From Plasmopara viticola (taxonomy: Eukaryota; Oomycota; Peronosporomycetes; Peronosporales; Peronosporaceae), in contig MBPM02000166.1 of the NCBI GenBank assembly GCA_001695595.3, positions 1 through 64,000 of the forward strand: DNA of 64,000 nt, read 5' to 3'. The position numbers were made by a program, and so were the translations under genes. Below the pieces are notes generated by a model. The model saw only the letters and a list, made by a program, of their open reading frames with translations, made no database searches and had not been told where the DNA came from. Shown in pieces: positions 1 through 9,738 of the stretch. Each line of letters opens with the position of its first letter. Position 1 is the stretch's first letter.

Positions 1-174
1 CTTACTATTTTATACTGCTTCTTCACGTATATTTGGTCAGAGCAATTGGAGTAAGCTATTCGCCGCTCATTTCATAATCTATTTTGTCATGCACTTGTCT
101 TGTGTGGTTTGTGGTGGGGCGCATACTGTTCGATTGCACGCGATTTGAAGCTTTTTTTATGCATCGCTCAATAG

Positions 175-279
175 GATTATTTTGGTGATCAGCCGTACAA
201 GTTAAAGCGGTACAGATAGTTTTAGCGCGGCCCTGTGCAAGGACTTTACGCATTAACGAGAAGTATTGCACTTTCATTT
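175..279 (+). ncRNA. U6 snRNA-like sequence
   Basis: Same sequence class as the reference copy at 1452-1556; core ACAGATAGTTTTAGC. It lies in the unit that lost its tRNA-Ser. Confidence 0.6.
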
Positions 280-550
280 GGATTTGAAGCCATGACTCGG
301 CTCGTTGTCATCTTTCATGTCAGCTCAATTACAGTAGACATCGTTTGTTATCTAAATTAATTAGCGAGGTGAGGCTTGTGTTAGTTCTATACATACCAGC
401 TGTTGTTGCTGTAACGCATAAGTGTTATTTCTTACGCGCACCGCAACTAATGTAGAGACATTATGATGCTAATAGACCCACTCCGCTCTTTGTTTGCGCT
501 TGATACTTGCGTGTATTATTAGTTGTGTGTAAGCTACCTACGGTTGCCAC

Positions 551-622
551 GCCCCTATAGCTCAGTGGTAGAGCACTCGCTTCGTAAGCGAAAGGTCGGT
601 GGTTCGATCCCGCCTGGGGGCT
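551..622 (+). tRNA. tRNA-Thr(CGT), reference copy
   Basis: Cloverleaf: acceptor GCCCCTA/TGGGGGC, D arm GCTC/GAGC, anticodon stem CTCGC/GCGAA with loop TTCGTAA (anticodon CGT), T arm GGTGG/CCGCC with loop TTCGATC, discriminator T, no CCA. The A box (TAGCTCAGTGG) and B box (GGTTCGATCC) match the Pol III internal promoter. Pair 27-43 is C-A, a mismatch kept in almost every copy. 25 of the 33 full copies are identical to this one. The point between nucleotides 16 and 17 (AGT^GG) is the insertion site of the SINEs and LINE-A. Confidence 0.96.
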
Positions 623-1169
623 CTTCTTACCATTTTATACTGCTTCTTCACGTATATTTGGTCAGAGCAATTGAGTAAGCTATTCGCCGCTCATTTTATA
701 ATCTATTTGTCATGCACTTGTCTTTGGTGGTTTGTGGTGGGGCGCATACTGTTCGATTGGTGCGCACGGCACCTTCACACACGGTATGACTGTCTGTTGG
801 AAGAAGAAAGCCTAACGCCAGGACTATGCAAGTAAGCTATTGCAATCGTGATTGTGGTTAGTATCGAAGACGTTAGAAAGGGGTGACAGCTCGTTTTCTC
901 TGTGATCTAAAAAGTCATCTCCTTCGCATGGTATCATTTTCTCAAACTTGTACGTATATACATCCTCGAACTTGACATGCCGACCGAAAAAGGTCAATGC
1001 ATCTAGCTGCTATTGGGCGGCCGCTTTCGAGTGTTTTTTTAGCGTACTACGCTTTGTGTCATGTGCTATACTTTAATGTGTCGCACGAGCGATTTGCATG
1101 ACTATGGTGGTTTGCTTGAGTAAAGGTGGAAAAAGTTTGTAATCAGTGTATCAGTTAACAGTCAGGGAT
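623..1169 (+). other. Spacer A (tRNA-Thr to tRNA-Ser), reference copy
   Basis: It begins with a TTTT run at 633-636, the first candidate Pol III terminator for tRNA-Thr. The remainder contains AT-rich stretches and no RNA gene I recognise. Short open frames occur on both strands, including a minus-strand frame of about 75 codons, but all copies are recent duplicates, so conservation proves nothing. The equivalent spacer in the other units holds the same sequence. Confidence 0.8.
633..636 (+). terminator. Candidate Pol III terminator of tRNA-Thr
   Basis: A T4 run 11 nt after the tRNA-Thr 3' end. It is present in nearly all units (CCATTTTATAC); the unit starting at 57287 has CTTTTATAC. Pol III terminates at short T runs, so this is the natural end of the primary transcript. 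Confidence 0.6.
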
Positions 1170-1250
1170 GACAGCTTGGCCGAGTGGTTAAGGCGTTAGC
1201 CTGCTAAGTTAATGGGGTAACCCGCGTGAGTTCGAATCTCACAGCTGTCG
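1170..1250 (+). tRNA. tRNA-Ser(GCT), reference copy
   Basis: Class II tRNA of 81 nt: acceptor GACAGCT/AGCTGTC, D arm GCC/GGC, anticodon stem TTAGC/GTTAA with loop CTGCTAA (anticodon GCT), long variable arm with stem GGG-TAA-CCC, T arm GTGAG/CTCAC with loop TTCGAAT, discriminator G as in eukaryotic Ser tRNAs, no CCA. A box TGGCCGAGTGG and B box GTTCGAATC are intact. 29 of 34 copies are identical. The AGT^GG point after nucleotide 16 is where LINE-B is inserted at 29861. Confidence 0.97.
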
Positions 1251-1284
1251 CATTATTACAATTTATGTCAGTCAGCCAATGACC

Positions 1285-1288
1285 TTTT
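1285..1288 (+). terminator. Candidate Pol III terminator of tRNA-Ser (left-type units)
   Basis: A T4 run 35 nt after the tRNA-Ser 3' end, in GACCTTTTCATT. From about 39676 onward the units read GACCGTTTCATT, leaving only T3. The next T run there is the T5 of AAGCTTTTTGCC, about 25 nt further on. Confidence 0.5.
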
Positions 1289-1451
1289 CATTTGCCTTCC
1301 AAACATTCAAGCTTTTTGCCCATCGAGTAGGTTTGCCCATCGGATGACATGCGCTTAATTCGGGACAAACCGAGATGCTCTTTATGAAAGTAAATTGGGA
1401 TCTGAGGTCCAAGCACGCGATTTGAAGCTTTTTTTATGCATCGCTCAATAG

Positions 1452-1556
1452 GATTATTTTGGTGATCAGCCGTACAAGTTAAAGCGGTACAGATAGTTTT
1501 AGCGCGGCCCTGTGCAAGGACTTTACGCATTAACGAGAAGTATTGCACTTTCATTT
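1452..1556 (+). ncRNA. U6 snRNA-like sequence, reference copy
   Basis: 105 nt that align almost without gaps to plant-type or human U6: GGTACAG-AT-G (U6 ATACAGAGAAG), TTAGC (AGC triad), GGCCC-TG-GCAAGGA (internal stem-loop), ACGCAT-AACGAGAA (3' part). By hand I count 44 of 64 identities to human U6 over the central block. The first 16 nt, GATTATTTTGGTGATC, can form a 5-bp 5' stem-loop where U6 has one, with a different sequence. Against function: the invariant ACAGAGA box reads ACAGATA, this copy has TTTTAGC, and no T4 terminator follows. A diverged U6 variant or an amplified U6 pseudogene; I cannot tell which. Confidence 0.65.
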
Positions 1557-1826
1557 GGATTTGAAGCCATGACTCGGCTCGTTGTCATCTTTCATGTCAG
1601 CTCAATTACAGTAGACATCGTTTGTTATCTAAATTAATTAGCGAGGTGAGGCTTGTGTTAGTTCTATACATACCAGCTGTTGTTGCTGTAACGCATAAGT
1701 GTAATTTCTTACGCGCACCGCAACTAATGTAGAGACATTATGATGCTAATAGACCCACTCCGCTCTTTGTTTGCGCTTGATACTTGCGTGTATATTAGTT
1801 GTGTGTAAGCTACCTACGGTTGCCAC

Positions 1827-1897
1827 GCCCCTATAGCTCAGTGGTAGAGCACTCGCTTCGTAAGCGAAAGGTCGGTGGTTCGATCCCGCCTGGGGCT
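1827..1897 (+). tRNA. tRNA-Thr(CGT), one G short in 3' acceptor strand
   Basis: Consensus except that the acceptor 3' strand reads TGGGGC, one G fewer, so one acceptor pair is lost. A G-run length change could be real or a sequencing error. Confidence 0.85.
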
Positions 1898-2443
1898 CTT
1901 CTTACCATTTTATACTGCTTCTTCACGTATATTTGGTCAGAGCAATTGAGTAAGCTATTCGCCGCTCATTTTATAATCTATTTGTCATGCACTTGTCTTT
2001 GGTGGTTTGTGGTGGGGCGCATACTGTTCGATTGGTGCGCACGGCACCTTCACACACGGTATGACTGTCTGTTGGAAGAAGAAAGCCTAACGCCAGGACT
2101 ATGCAAGTAAGCTATTGCAATCGTGATTGTGGTTAGCATCGAAGACGTTAGAAAGGGGTGACAGCTCGTTTTCTCTGTGATCTAAAAAGTCATCTCCTTC
2201 GCATGGTATCATTTTCTCAAACTTGTACGTATATACACCCTCGAACTTGACATGCCGACCGAAAAAGGTCAATGCATCTAGCTGCTATTGGGCGGCCGCT
2301 TTCGAGTGTTTTTTTAGCGTACTACGCTTTGTGTCATGTGCTATACTTTAATGTGTCGCACGAGCGATTTGCATGACTATGGTGGTTGCTTGAGTAAGGG
2401 TGGAAAAAGTTTGTAATCAGTGTATCAGTTAACAGCCAGGGAT

Positions 2444-2524
2444 GACAGCTTGGCCGAGTGGTTAAGGCGTTAGCCTGCTAAGTTAATGGGGTAACCCGCG
2501 TGAGTTCGAATCTCACAGCTGTCG
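2444..2524 (+). tRNA. tRNA-Ser(GCT)
   Basis: Consensus sequence. Confidence 0.97.
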
Positions 2525-2725
2525 CATTATTACAATTTATGTCAGTCAGCCAATGACCTTTTCATTTGCCTTCCAAACATTCAAGCTTTTTGCCCATCGA
2601 GTAGGTTTGCCCATCGGATGACATGCGCTTAATTCGGGACAAACCGAGATGCTCTTTATGAAAGTGAATTGGGATCTGAGGTCCAAGCACGCGATTTGAA
2701 GCTTTTTTTATGCATCGCTCAATAG

Positions 2726-2830
2726 GATTATTTTGGTGATCAGCCGTACAAGTTAAAGCGGTACAGATAGTATTAGCGCGGCCCTGTGCAAGGACTTTAC
2801 GCATTAACGAGAAGTATTGCACTTTCATTT
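2726..2830 (+). ncRNA. U6 snRNA-like sequence
   Basis: Core ACAGATAGTATTAGC; AGC triad kept. Confidence 0.6.
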
Positions 2831-3116
2831 GGATTTGAAGCCATGACTCGGCTCGTTGTCATCTTTCATGTCAGCTCAATTACAGTAGCATCGTTTGTTA
2901 TCTAAATTAATTAGCGAGGTGAGGCTTGTGTTAGTTCTATACATACCAGCTGTTGTTGCTGTAACGCATAAGTGTTATTTCTTACGCGCACCGCAACTAA
3001 TGTAGAGACATTATGATGCTAATAGAATCACCCCGCTCTTTGTTTGCGCTTGATACTTGCGTGTATTATTAGTTGTGTGTAAGCTACCTACGGTTGCCAC
3101 GCCCCTATAGCTCAGT

Positions 3117-3376
3117 TGAAAGTTGTCATGTATTTAATCTTAACACAACCTATACCTTCTCGGCTTGGCTAGGATTTCTACATTTACATTTTTAGTCTGA
3201 AGATTCTTTTTCGTCTTGTTATTGTCTTATTCTTGATCGGGGTCGGAAATATTTCGCTTGGGGCCGTCCTCTCCCCAAGTCTGGTTGATTACGAAGTTTG
3301 TCCGGTGTGGGGCTCGAACCCGCAACACACACCGTGAGGACCAGAAGCATAATCCACTAACCCACGCCACCGGATC
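3117..3376 (-). mobile_element. tRNA-derived SINE inserted in tRNA-Thr, reference copy
   Basis: 260 bp flanked by the 17-bp duplication CGCCCCTATAGCTCAGT (3100-3116 and 3377-3393). On the minus strand it starts with a tRNA-like head: A-box-like TGGCGTGGGTTAGTGG, B box GGTTCGAGCCC, and CCGGT/ACCGG pairing of its ends. My best fold gives the loop GTCCTCA with anticodon CCT (Arg-like), though the stems are imperfect. The body is unrelated to the tRNA. The minus-strand 3' end, GACAACTTTCA, resembles the LINE-A end, GACGACCTTCA. GTTGT (3122-3126) and ACAAC (3145-3149) can pair near that end. No coding capacity. Presumably mobilised by LINE-A. Confidence 0.88.
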
Positions 3377-3377
3377 C

Positions 3378-3449
3378 GCCCCTATAGCTCAGTGGTAGAG
3401 CACTCGCTTCGTAAGCGAAAGGTCGGTGGTTCGATCCCGCCTGGGGGCT
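3378..3449 (+). tRNA. tRNA-Thr(CGT), rebuilt downstream of a SINE
   Basis: Consensus sequence. Its first 16 nt are the right copy of the target duplication made by the SINE at 3117-3376; the other copy is at 3100-3116. Confidence 0.95.
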
Positions 3450-3996
3450 CTTCTTACCATTTTATACTGCTTCTTCACGTATATTTGGTCAGAGCAATTG
3501 AGTAAGCTATTCGCCGCTCATTTTATAATCTATTTGTCATGCACTTGTCTTGTGGTGGTTTGTGGTGGGGCGCATACTGTTCGATTGGTGCGCACGGCAC
3601 CTTCACACACGGTATGACTGTCTGTTGGAAGAAGAAAGCCTAACGCCAGGACTATGCAAGTAAGCTATTGCAATCGTGATTGTGGTTAGCATCGAAGACG
3701 TTAGAAAGGGGTGACAGCTCGTTTTCTCTGTGATCTAAAAAGTCATCTCCTTCGCATGGTATCATTTTCTCAAACTTGTACGTATATACATCCTCGAACT
3801 TGACATGCCGACCGAAAAAGGTCAATGCATCTAGCTGCTATTGGGCGGCCGCTTTCGAGTGTTTTTTTAGCGTACTACGCTTTGTGTCATGTGCTATACT
3901 TTAATGTGTCGCACGAGCGATTTGCATGACTATGGTGGTTGCTTGAGTAAGGGTGGAAAAAGTTTGTAATCAGTGTATCAGTTAACAGCCAGGGAT

Positions 3997-4077
3997 GACA
4001 GCTTGGCCGAGTGGTTAAGGCGTTAGCCTGCTAAGTTAATGGGGTAACCCGCGTGAGTTCGAATCTCACAGCTGTCG
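3997..4077 (+). tRNA. tRNA-Ser(GCT)
   Basis: Consensus sequence. Confidence 0.97.
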
Positions 4078-4277
4078 CATTATTACAATTTATGTCAGTC
4101 AGCCAATGACCTTTTCATTTGCCTTCCAAACATTCAAGCTTTTTGCCCATCGAGTAGGTTTGCCCATCGGATGACATGCGCTTAATTCGGGACAAACCGA
4201 GATGCTCTTTATGAAAGTAATTGGGATCTGAGGTCCAAGCACGCGATTTGAAGCTTTTTTTATGCATCGCTCAATAG

Positions 4278-4381
4278 GATTATTTTGGTGATCAGCCGTA
4301 CAAGTTAAAGCGGTACAGATAGTTTAGCGCGGCCCTGTGCAAGGACTTTACGCATTAACGAGAAGTATTGCACTTTCATTT
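4278..4381 (+). ncRNA. U6 snRNA-like sequence, 1-nt deletion
   Basis: One T is missing between the ACAGATA box and AGC (ATAGTTTAGC); 104 nt. Confidence 0.58.
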
Positions 4382-4652
4382 GGATTTGAAGCCATGACTC
4401 GGCTCGTTGTCATCTTTCATGTCAGCTCAATTACAGTAGCCATCGTTTGTTATCTAAATTAATTAGCGAGGTGAGGCTTGTGTTAGTTCTATACATACCA
4501 GCTGTTGTTGCTGTAACGCATAAGTGTTATTTCTTACGCGCACCGCAACTAATGTAGAGACATTATGATGCTAATAGACCCACTCCGCTCTTTGTTTGCG
4601 CTTGATACTTGCGTGTATTATTAGTTGTGTGTAAGCTACCTACGGTTGCCAC

Positions 4653-4723
4653 GCCCCTATAGCTCAGTGGTAGAGCACTCGCTTCGTAAGCGAAAGGTCG
4701 GGGTTCGATCCCGCCTGGGGGCT
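4653..4723 (+). tRNA. tRNA-Thr(CGT), T-stem deletion
   Basis: One T is missing in the 5' strand of the T stem (GGGG where the consensus has GGTGG), weakening the T arm just before the B box. Confidence 0.8.
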
Positions 4724-5270
4724 CTTCTTACCATTTTATACTGCTTCTTCACGTATATTTGGTCAGAGCAATTAAGTAAGCTATTCGCCGCTCATTTTAT
4801 AATCTATTTGTCATGCACTTGTCTTTTGGTGGTTTGTGGTGGGGCGCATACTGTTCGATTGGTGCGCACGGCACCTTCACACACGGTATGACTGTCTGTT
4901 GGAAGAAGAAAGCCTAACGCCAGGACTATGCAAGTAAGCTATTGCAATCGTGATTGTGGTTAGCATCGAAGACGTTAGAAAGGGGTGACAGCTCGTTTTC
5001 TCTGTGATCTAAAAAGTCATCTCCTTCGCATGGTATCATTTTCTCAAACTTGTACGTATATACACCTCGAACTTGACATGCCGACCGAAAAAGGTCAATG
5101 CATCTAGCTGCTATTGGGCGGCCGCTTTCGAGTGTTTTTTTAGCGTACTACGCTTTGTGTCATGTGCTATACTTTAATGTGTCGCACGAGCGCTTTGCAT
5201 GACTATGGTGGTTTGCTTGAGTAAGGGTGGAAAAAGTTTGTAATCAGTGTATCAGTTAACAGCCAGGGAT

Positions 5271-5351
5271 GACAGCTTGGCCGAGTAGTTAAGGCGTAAG
5301 CCTGCTAAGTTAATGGGGTAACCCGCGTGAGTTCGAATCTCACAGCTGTCG
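5271..5351 (+). tRNA. tRNA-Ser(GCT), two-substitution variant
   Basis: GAGTAG replaces GAGTGG (first of the conserved GG pair of the A box/D loop) and GTAAGC replaces GTTAGC (a mismatch in the anticodon stem). Probably weakened or non-functional. Confidence 0.85.
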
Positions 5352-5552
5352 CATTATTACAATTTATGTCAGTCAGCCACTGACCTTTTCATTTGCCTTC
5401 CAAACATTCAAGCTTTTTGCCCATCGAGTAGGTTTGCCCATCGGATGACATGCGCTTAATTCGGGACAAACCGAGATGCTCTTTATGAAAGTGAATTGGG
5501 ATCTGAGGTCCAAGCACGCGATTTGAAGCTTTTTTTATGCATCGCTCAATAG

Positions 5553-5657
5553 GATTATTTTGGTGATCAGCCGTACAAGTTAAAGCGGTACAGATAGTAT
5601 TAGCGCGGCCCTGTGCAAGGACTTTACGCATTAACGAGAAGTATTGCACTTTCATTT
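5553..5657 (+). ncRNA. U6 snRNA-like sequence
   Basis: Core ACAGATAGTATTAGC. Confidence 0.6.
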
Positions 5658-5943
5658 GGATTTGAAGCCATGACTCGGCTCGTTGTCATCTTTCATGTCA
5701 GCTCAATTACAGTAGACATCGTTTGTTATCTAAATTAATTGCGAGGTGAGGCTTGTGTTAGTTCTATACATACCAGCTGTTGTTGCTGTAACGCATAAGT
5801 GTTATTTCTTACGCGCACCGCAACTAATGTAGAGACATTATGATGCTAATAGAATCACCCCGCTCTTTGTTTGCGCTTGATACTTGCGTGTATTATTAGT
5901 TGTGTGTAAGCTACCTACGGTTGCCACGCCCCTATAGCTCAGT

Positions 5944-6204
5944 TGAAAGTTGTCATGTATTTAATCTTAACACAACCTATACCTTCTCGGCTTGGCTAGG
6001 ATTTCTACATTTACATTTTTAGTCTGAAGATTCTTTTTCGTCTTGTTATTGTCTTATTCTTGATCGGGGTCGGAAATATTTCGCTTGGAGCCGTCCTCTC
6101 CCCAAGTCTGGTTGATTACGAAGTTTGTCCGGTGTGGGGCTCGAACCCGCACCACACACCGTGAGGACCGGAAGCATAATCCACTAACCCACGCCACCGG
6201 GTCT
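5944..6204 (-). mobile_element. tRNA-derived SINE in tRNA-Thr
   Basis: 261 bp with target duplications 5927-5943 and 6205-6221. Together with the copy at 7499 it has CTTCCGGTCCTCACGG in the head, allowing a CCG/CGG anticodon stem. Confidence 0.88.
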
Positions 6205-6205
6205 C

Positions 6206-6277
6206 GCCCCTATAGCTCAGTGGTAGAGCACTCGCTTCGTAAGCGAAAGGTCGGTGGTTCGATCCCGCCTGGGGGCT
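6206..6277 (+). tRNA. tRNA-Thr(CGT), rebuilt downstream of a SINE
   Basis: Consensus sequence; the 5' part is the right target duplication of the SINE at 5944-6204. Confidence 0.95.
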
Positions 6278-6824
6278 CTTCTTACCATTTTATACTGCTT
6301 CTTCACGTATATTTGGTCAGAGCAATTGAGTAAGCTATTCGCCGCTCATTTTATAATCTATTTGTCATGCACTTGTCTTGTGGTGGTTTGTGGTGGGGCG
6401 CATACTGTTCGATTGGTGCGCACGGCACCTTCACACACGGTATGACTGTCTGTTGGAAGAAGAAAGCCTAACGCCAGGACTATGCAAGTAAGCTATTGCA
6501 ATCGTGATGTGGTTAGCATCGAAGACGTTAGAAAGGGATGACAGCTCGTTTTCTCTGTGATCTAAAAAGTCATCTCCTTCGCATGGTATCATTTTCTCAA
6601 ACTTGTACGTATATACATCCTCGAACTTGACATGCCGACCGAAAAAGGTCAATGCATCTAGCTGCTATTGGGCAGCCGCTTTCGAGTGTTTTTTTAGCGT
6701 ACTTCGCTTTGTGTCATGTGCTGTACTTTAATGTGTCGCACGAGCGATTTGCATGACTATGGTGGTATGCTTGAGTAAGGGTGGAAAAAGTTTGTAATCA
6801 GTGTATCAGTTAACAGCCAGGGAT

Positions 6825-6905
6825 GACAGCTTGGCCGAGTGGTTAAGGCGTTAGCCTGCTAAGTTAATGGGGTAACCCGCGTGAGTTCGAATCTCACAGC
6901 TGTCG
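6825..6905 (+). tRNA. tRNA-Ser(GCT)
   Basis: Consensus sequence. Confidence 0.97.
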
Positions 6906-7106
6906 CATTATTACAATTTATGTCAGTCAGCCACTGACCTTTTCATTTGCCTTCCAAACATTCAAGCTTTTTGCCCATCGAGTAGGTTTGCCCATCGGAT
7001 GACATGCGCTTAATTCGGGACAAACCGAGATGCTCTTTATGAAAGTGAATTGGGATCTGAGGTCCAAGCACGCGATTTGAAGCTTTTTTTATGCATCGCT
7101 CAATAG

Positions 7107-7211
7107 GATTATTTTGGTGATCAGCCGTACAAGTTAAAGCGGTACAGATAGTATTAGCGCGGCCCTGTGCAAGGACTTTACGCATTAACGAGAAGTATTG
7201 CACTTTCATTT
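7107..7211 (+). ncRNA. U6 snRNA-like sequence
   Basis: Core ACAGATAGTATTAGC. Confidence 0.6.
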
Positions 7212-7498
7212 GGATTTGAAGCCATGACTCGGCTCGTTGTCATCTTTCATGTCAGCTCAATTACAGTAGACATCGTTTGTTATCTAAATTAATTGGCGAG
7301 GTGAGGCTTGTGTTAGTTCTATACATACCAGCTGTTGTTGCTGTAACGCATAAGTGTTATTTCTTACGCGCACCGCAACTAATGTAGAGACATTATGATG
7401 CTAATAGAATCACCCCGCTCTTTGTTTGCGCTTGATACTTGCGTGTATTATTAGTTGTGTGTAAGCTACCTACGGTTGCCACGCCCCTATAGCTCAGT

Positions 7499-7759
7499 TG
7501 AAAGTTGTCATGTATTTAATCTTAACACAACCTATACCTTCTCGGCTTGGCTAGGATTTCTACATTTACATTTTTAGTCTGAAGATTCTTTTTCGTCTTG
7601 TTATTGTCTTATTCTTGATCGGGGTCGGAAATATTTCGCTTGGAGCCGTCCTCTCCCCAAGTCTGGTTGATTACGAAGTTTGTCCGGTGTGGGGCTCGAA
7701 CCCGCACCACACACCGTGAGGACCGGAAGCATAATCCACTAACCCACGCCACCGGGTCT
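7499..7759 (-). mobile_element. tRNA-derived SINE in tRNA-Thr
   Basis: 261 bp with duplications 7482-7498 and 7760-7776; nearly identical to the copy at 5944, including its flanking unit, so probably copied with the unit. Confidence 0.88.
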
Positions 7760-7760
7760 C

Positions 7761-7832
7761 GCCCCTATAGCTCAGTGGTAGAGCACTCGCTTCGTAAGCG
7801 AAAGGTCGGTGGTTCGATCCCGCCTGGGGGCT
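7761..7832 (+). tRNA. tRNA-Thr(CGT), rebuilt downstream of a SINE
   Basis: Consensus sequence; the 5' part is the right target duplication of the SINE at 7499-7759. Confidence 0.95.
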
Positions 7833-8381
7833 CTTCTTACCATTTTATACTGCTTCTTCACGTATATTTGGTCAGAGCAATTGAGTAAGCTATTCGCCGC
7901 TCATTTTATAATCTATTTGTCATGCACTTGTCTTGTGGTGGTTTGTGGTGGGGCGCATACTGTTCGATTGGTGCGCACGGCACCTTCACACACGGTATGA
8001 CTGTCTGTTGGAAGAAGAAAGCCTAACGCCAGGACTATGCAAGTAAGCTATTGCAATCGTGATTGTGGTTAGTATCGAAGACGTTAGAAAGGGGTGACAG
8101 CTCGTTTTCTCTGTGATCTAAAAAGTCATCTCCTTCGCATGGTATCATTTTCTCAAACTTGTACGTATATACACCCTCGAACTTGACATGCCGACCGAAA
8201 AAGGTCAATGCATCTAGCTGCTATTGGGCGGCCGCTTTCGAGTGTTTTTTTTAGCGTACTACGCTTTGTGTCATGTGCTATACTTTAATGTGTCGCACGA
8301 GCGATTTGCATGACTATGGTGGTTTGCTTGAGTAAGGGTGGAAAAAGTTTGTAATCAGTGTATCAGTTAACAGTCAGGGAT

Positions 8382-8462
8382 GACAGCTTGGCCGAGTGGT
8401 TAAGGCGTTAGCCTGCTAAGTTAATGGGGTAACCCGCGTGAGTTCGAATCTCACAGCTGTCG
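8382..8462 (+). tRNA. tRNA-Ser(GCT)
   Basis: Consensus sequence. Confidence 0.97.
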
Positions 8463-8663
8463 CATTATTACAATTTATGTCAGTCAGCCAATGACCTTTT
8501 CATTTGCCTTCCAAACATTCAAGCTTTTTGCCCATCGAGTAGGTTTGCCCATCGGATGACATGCGCTTAATTCGGGACAAACCGAGATGCTCTTTATGAA
8601 AGTAAATTGGGATCTGAGGTCCAAGCACGCGATTTGAAGCTTTTTTTATGCATCGCTCAATAG

Positions 8664-8768
8664 GATTATTTTGGTGATCAGCCGTACAAGTTAAAGCGGT
8701 ACAGATAGTTTTAGCGCGGCCCTGTGCAAGGACTTTACGCATTAACGAGAAGTATTGCACTTTCATTT
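8664..8768 (+). ncRNA. U6 snRNA-like sequence
   Basis: Core ACAGATAGTTTTAGC, as in the copies at 175 and 1452. Confidence 0.6.
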
Positions 8769-9038
8769 GGATTTGAAGCCATGACTCGGCTCGTTGTCAT
8801 CTTTCATGTCAGCTCAATTACAGTAGCATCGTTTGTTATCTAAATTAATTAGCGAGGTGAGGCTTGTGTTAGTTCTATACATACCAGCTGTTGTTGCTGT
8901 AACGCATAAGTGTTATTTCTTACGCGCACCGCAACTAATGTAGAGACATTATGATGCTAATAGACCCACTCCGCTCTTTGTTTGCGCTTGATACTTGCGT
9001 GTATTATTAGTTGTGTGTAAGCTACCTACGGTTGCCAC

Positions 9039-9110
9039 GCCCCTATAGCTCAGTGGTAGAGCACTCGCTTCGTAAGCGAAAGGTCGGTGGTTCGATCCCG
9101 CCTGGGGGCT
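9039..9110 (+). tRNA. tRNA-Thr(CGT)
   Basis: Consensus sequence in an uninterrupted unit. Confidence 0.96.
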
Positions 9111-9657
9111 CTTCTTACCATTTTATACTGCTTCTTCACGTATATTTGGTCAGAGCAATTGAGTAAGCTATTCGCCGCTCATTTTATAATCTATTTGTCA
9201 TGCACTTGTCTTGTGGTGGTTTGTGGTGGGGCGCATACTGTTCGATTGGTGCGCACGGCACCTTCACACACGGTATGACTGTCTGTTGGAAGAAGAAAGC
9301 CTAACGCCAGGACTATGCAAGTAAGCTATTGCAATCGTGATGGTGGTTAGCATCGAAGACGTTAGAAAGGGGTGACAGCTCGTTTTCTCTGTGATCTAAA
9401 AAGTCATCTCCTTCGCATGGTATCATTTTCTCAAACTTGTACGTATATACACCCTCGAACTTGACATGCCGACCGAAAAAGGTCAATGCATCTAGCTGCT
9501 ATTGGGCGGCCGCTTTCGAGTTTTTTTTAGCGTACTACGCTTTGTGTCATGTGCTATACTTTAATGTGTCGCACGAGCGATTTGCATGACTATGGTGGTA
9601 TGCTTGAGTAAGGGTGGAAAAAGTTTGTAATCTGTGTATCAGTTAACAGCCAGGGAT

Positions 9658-9738
9658 GACAGCTTGGCCGAGTGGTTAAGGCGTTAGCCTGCTAAGTTAA
9701 TGGGGTAACCCGCGTGAGTTCGAATCTCACAGCTGTCG
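9658..9738 (+). tRNA. tRNA-Ser(GCT)
   Basis: Consensus sequence. Confidence 0.97.

Larger units (their letters stand above)
1251..1826 (+). other. Spacer B (tRNA-Ser to tRNA-Thr), reference copy
   Basis: It begins with the tRNA-Ser trailer; the first T4 run is at 1285-1288. The U6-like sequence lies at 1452-1556, preceded by a T7 run and ATGCAT. The last 270 bp up to the next tRNA-Thr contain nothing I recognise. The other spacer B copies are the same apart from subfamily markers. Confidence 0.8.

Noticed and set aside
599..835. Plus-strand open frame starting inside tRNA-Thr and running into spacer A
   Set aside because: Starts within the T arm of a tRNA; its C terminus differs between units by frame. 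A by-product of the repeat.
1288..1554. Repeated minus-strand open frame (88-102 codons) ending at the tRNA-Ser trailer
   Set aside because: It is antisense to the U6-like sequence, begins inside it, and is repeated only because the DNA is. It breaks in several units (for example 39059-39394 and 51602-51910), and no codon-level constraint can be shown from recent duplicates.
3117..3376. Reading the SINE head as a functional minus-strand tRNA-Arg(CCT) gene
   Set aside because: The A and B boxes are good, but the anticodon stem, D stem and first acceptor pair are imperfect, and the sequence is joined to a conserved non-tRNA body flanked by target duplications. A SINE head explains it better.
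6085..6333. 82-codon frame crossing the SINE and tRNA-Thr
   Set aside because: Spans the SINE tRNA-like head and a tRNA gene; not a plausible protein.
6431..6652. Minus-strand open frame in spacer A (about 60-100 codons, GRHVKFEDVYTYKFEK)
   Set aside because: Protein-like in composition, but the C-terminal half changes frame among units and the copies are too similar to test selection. No recognisable family.
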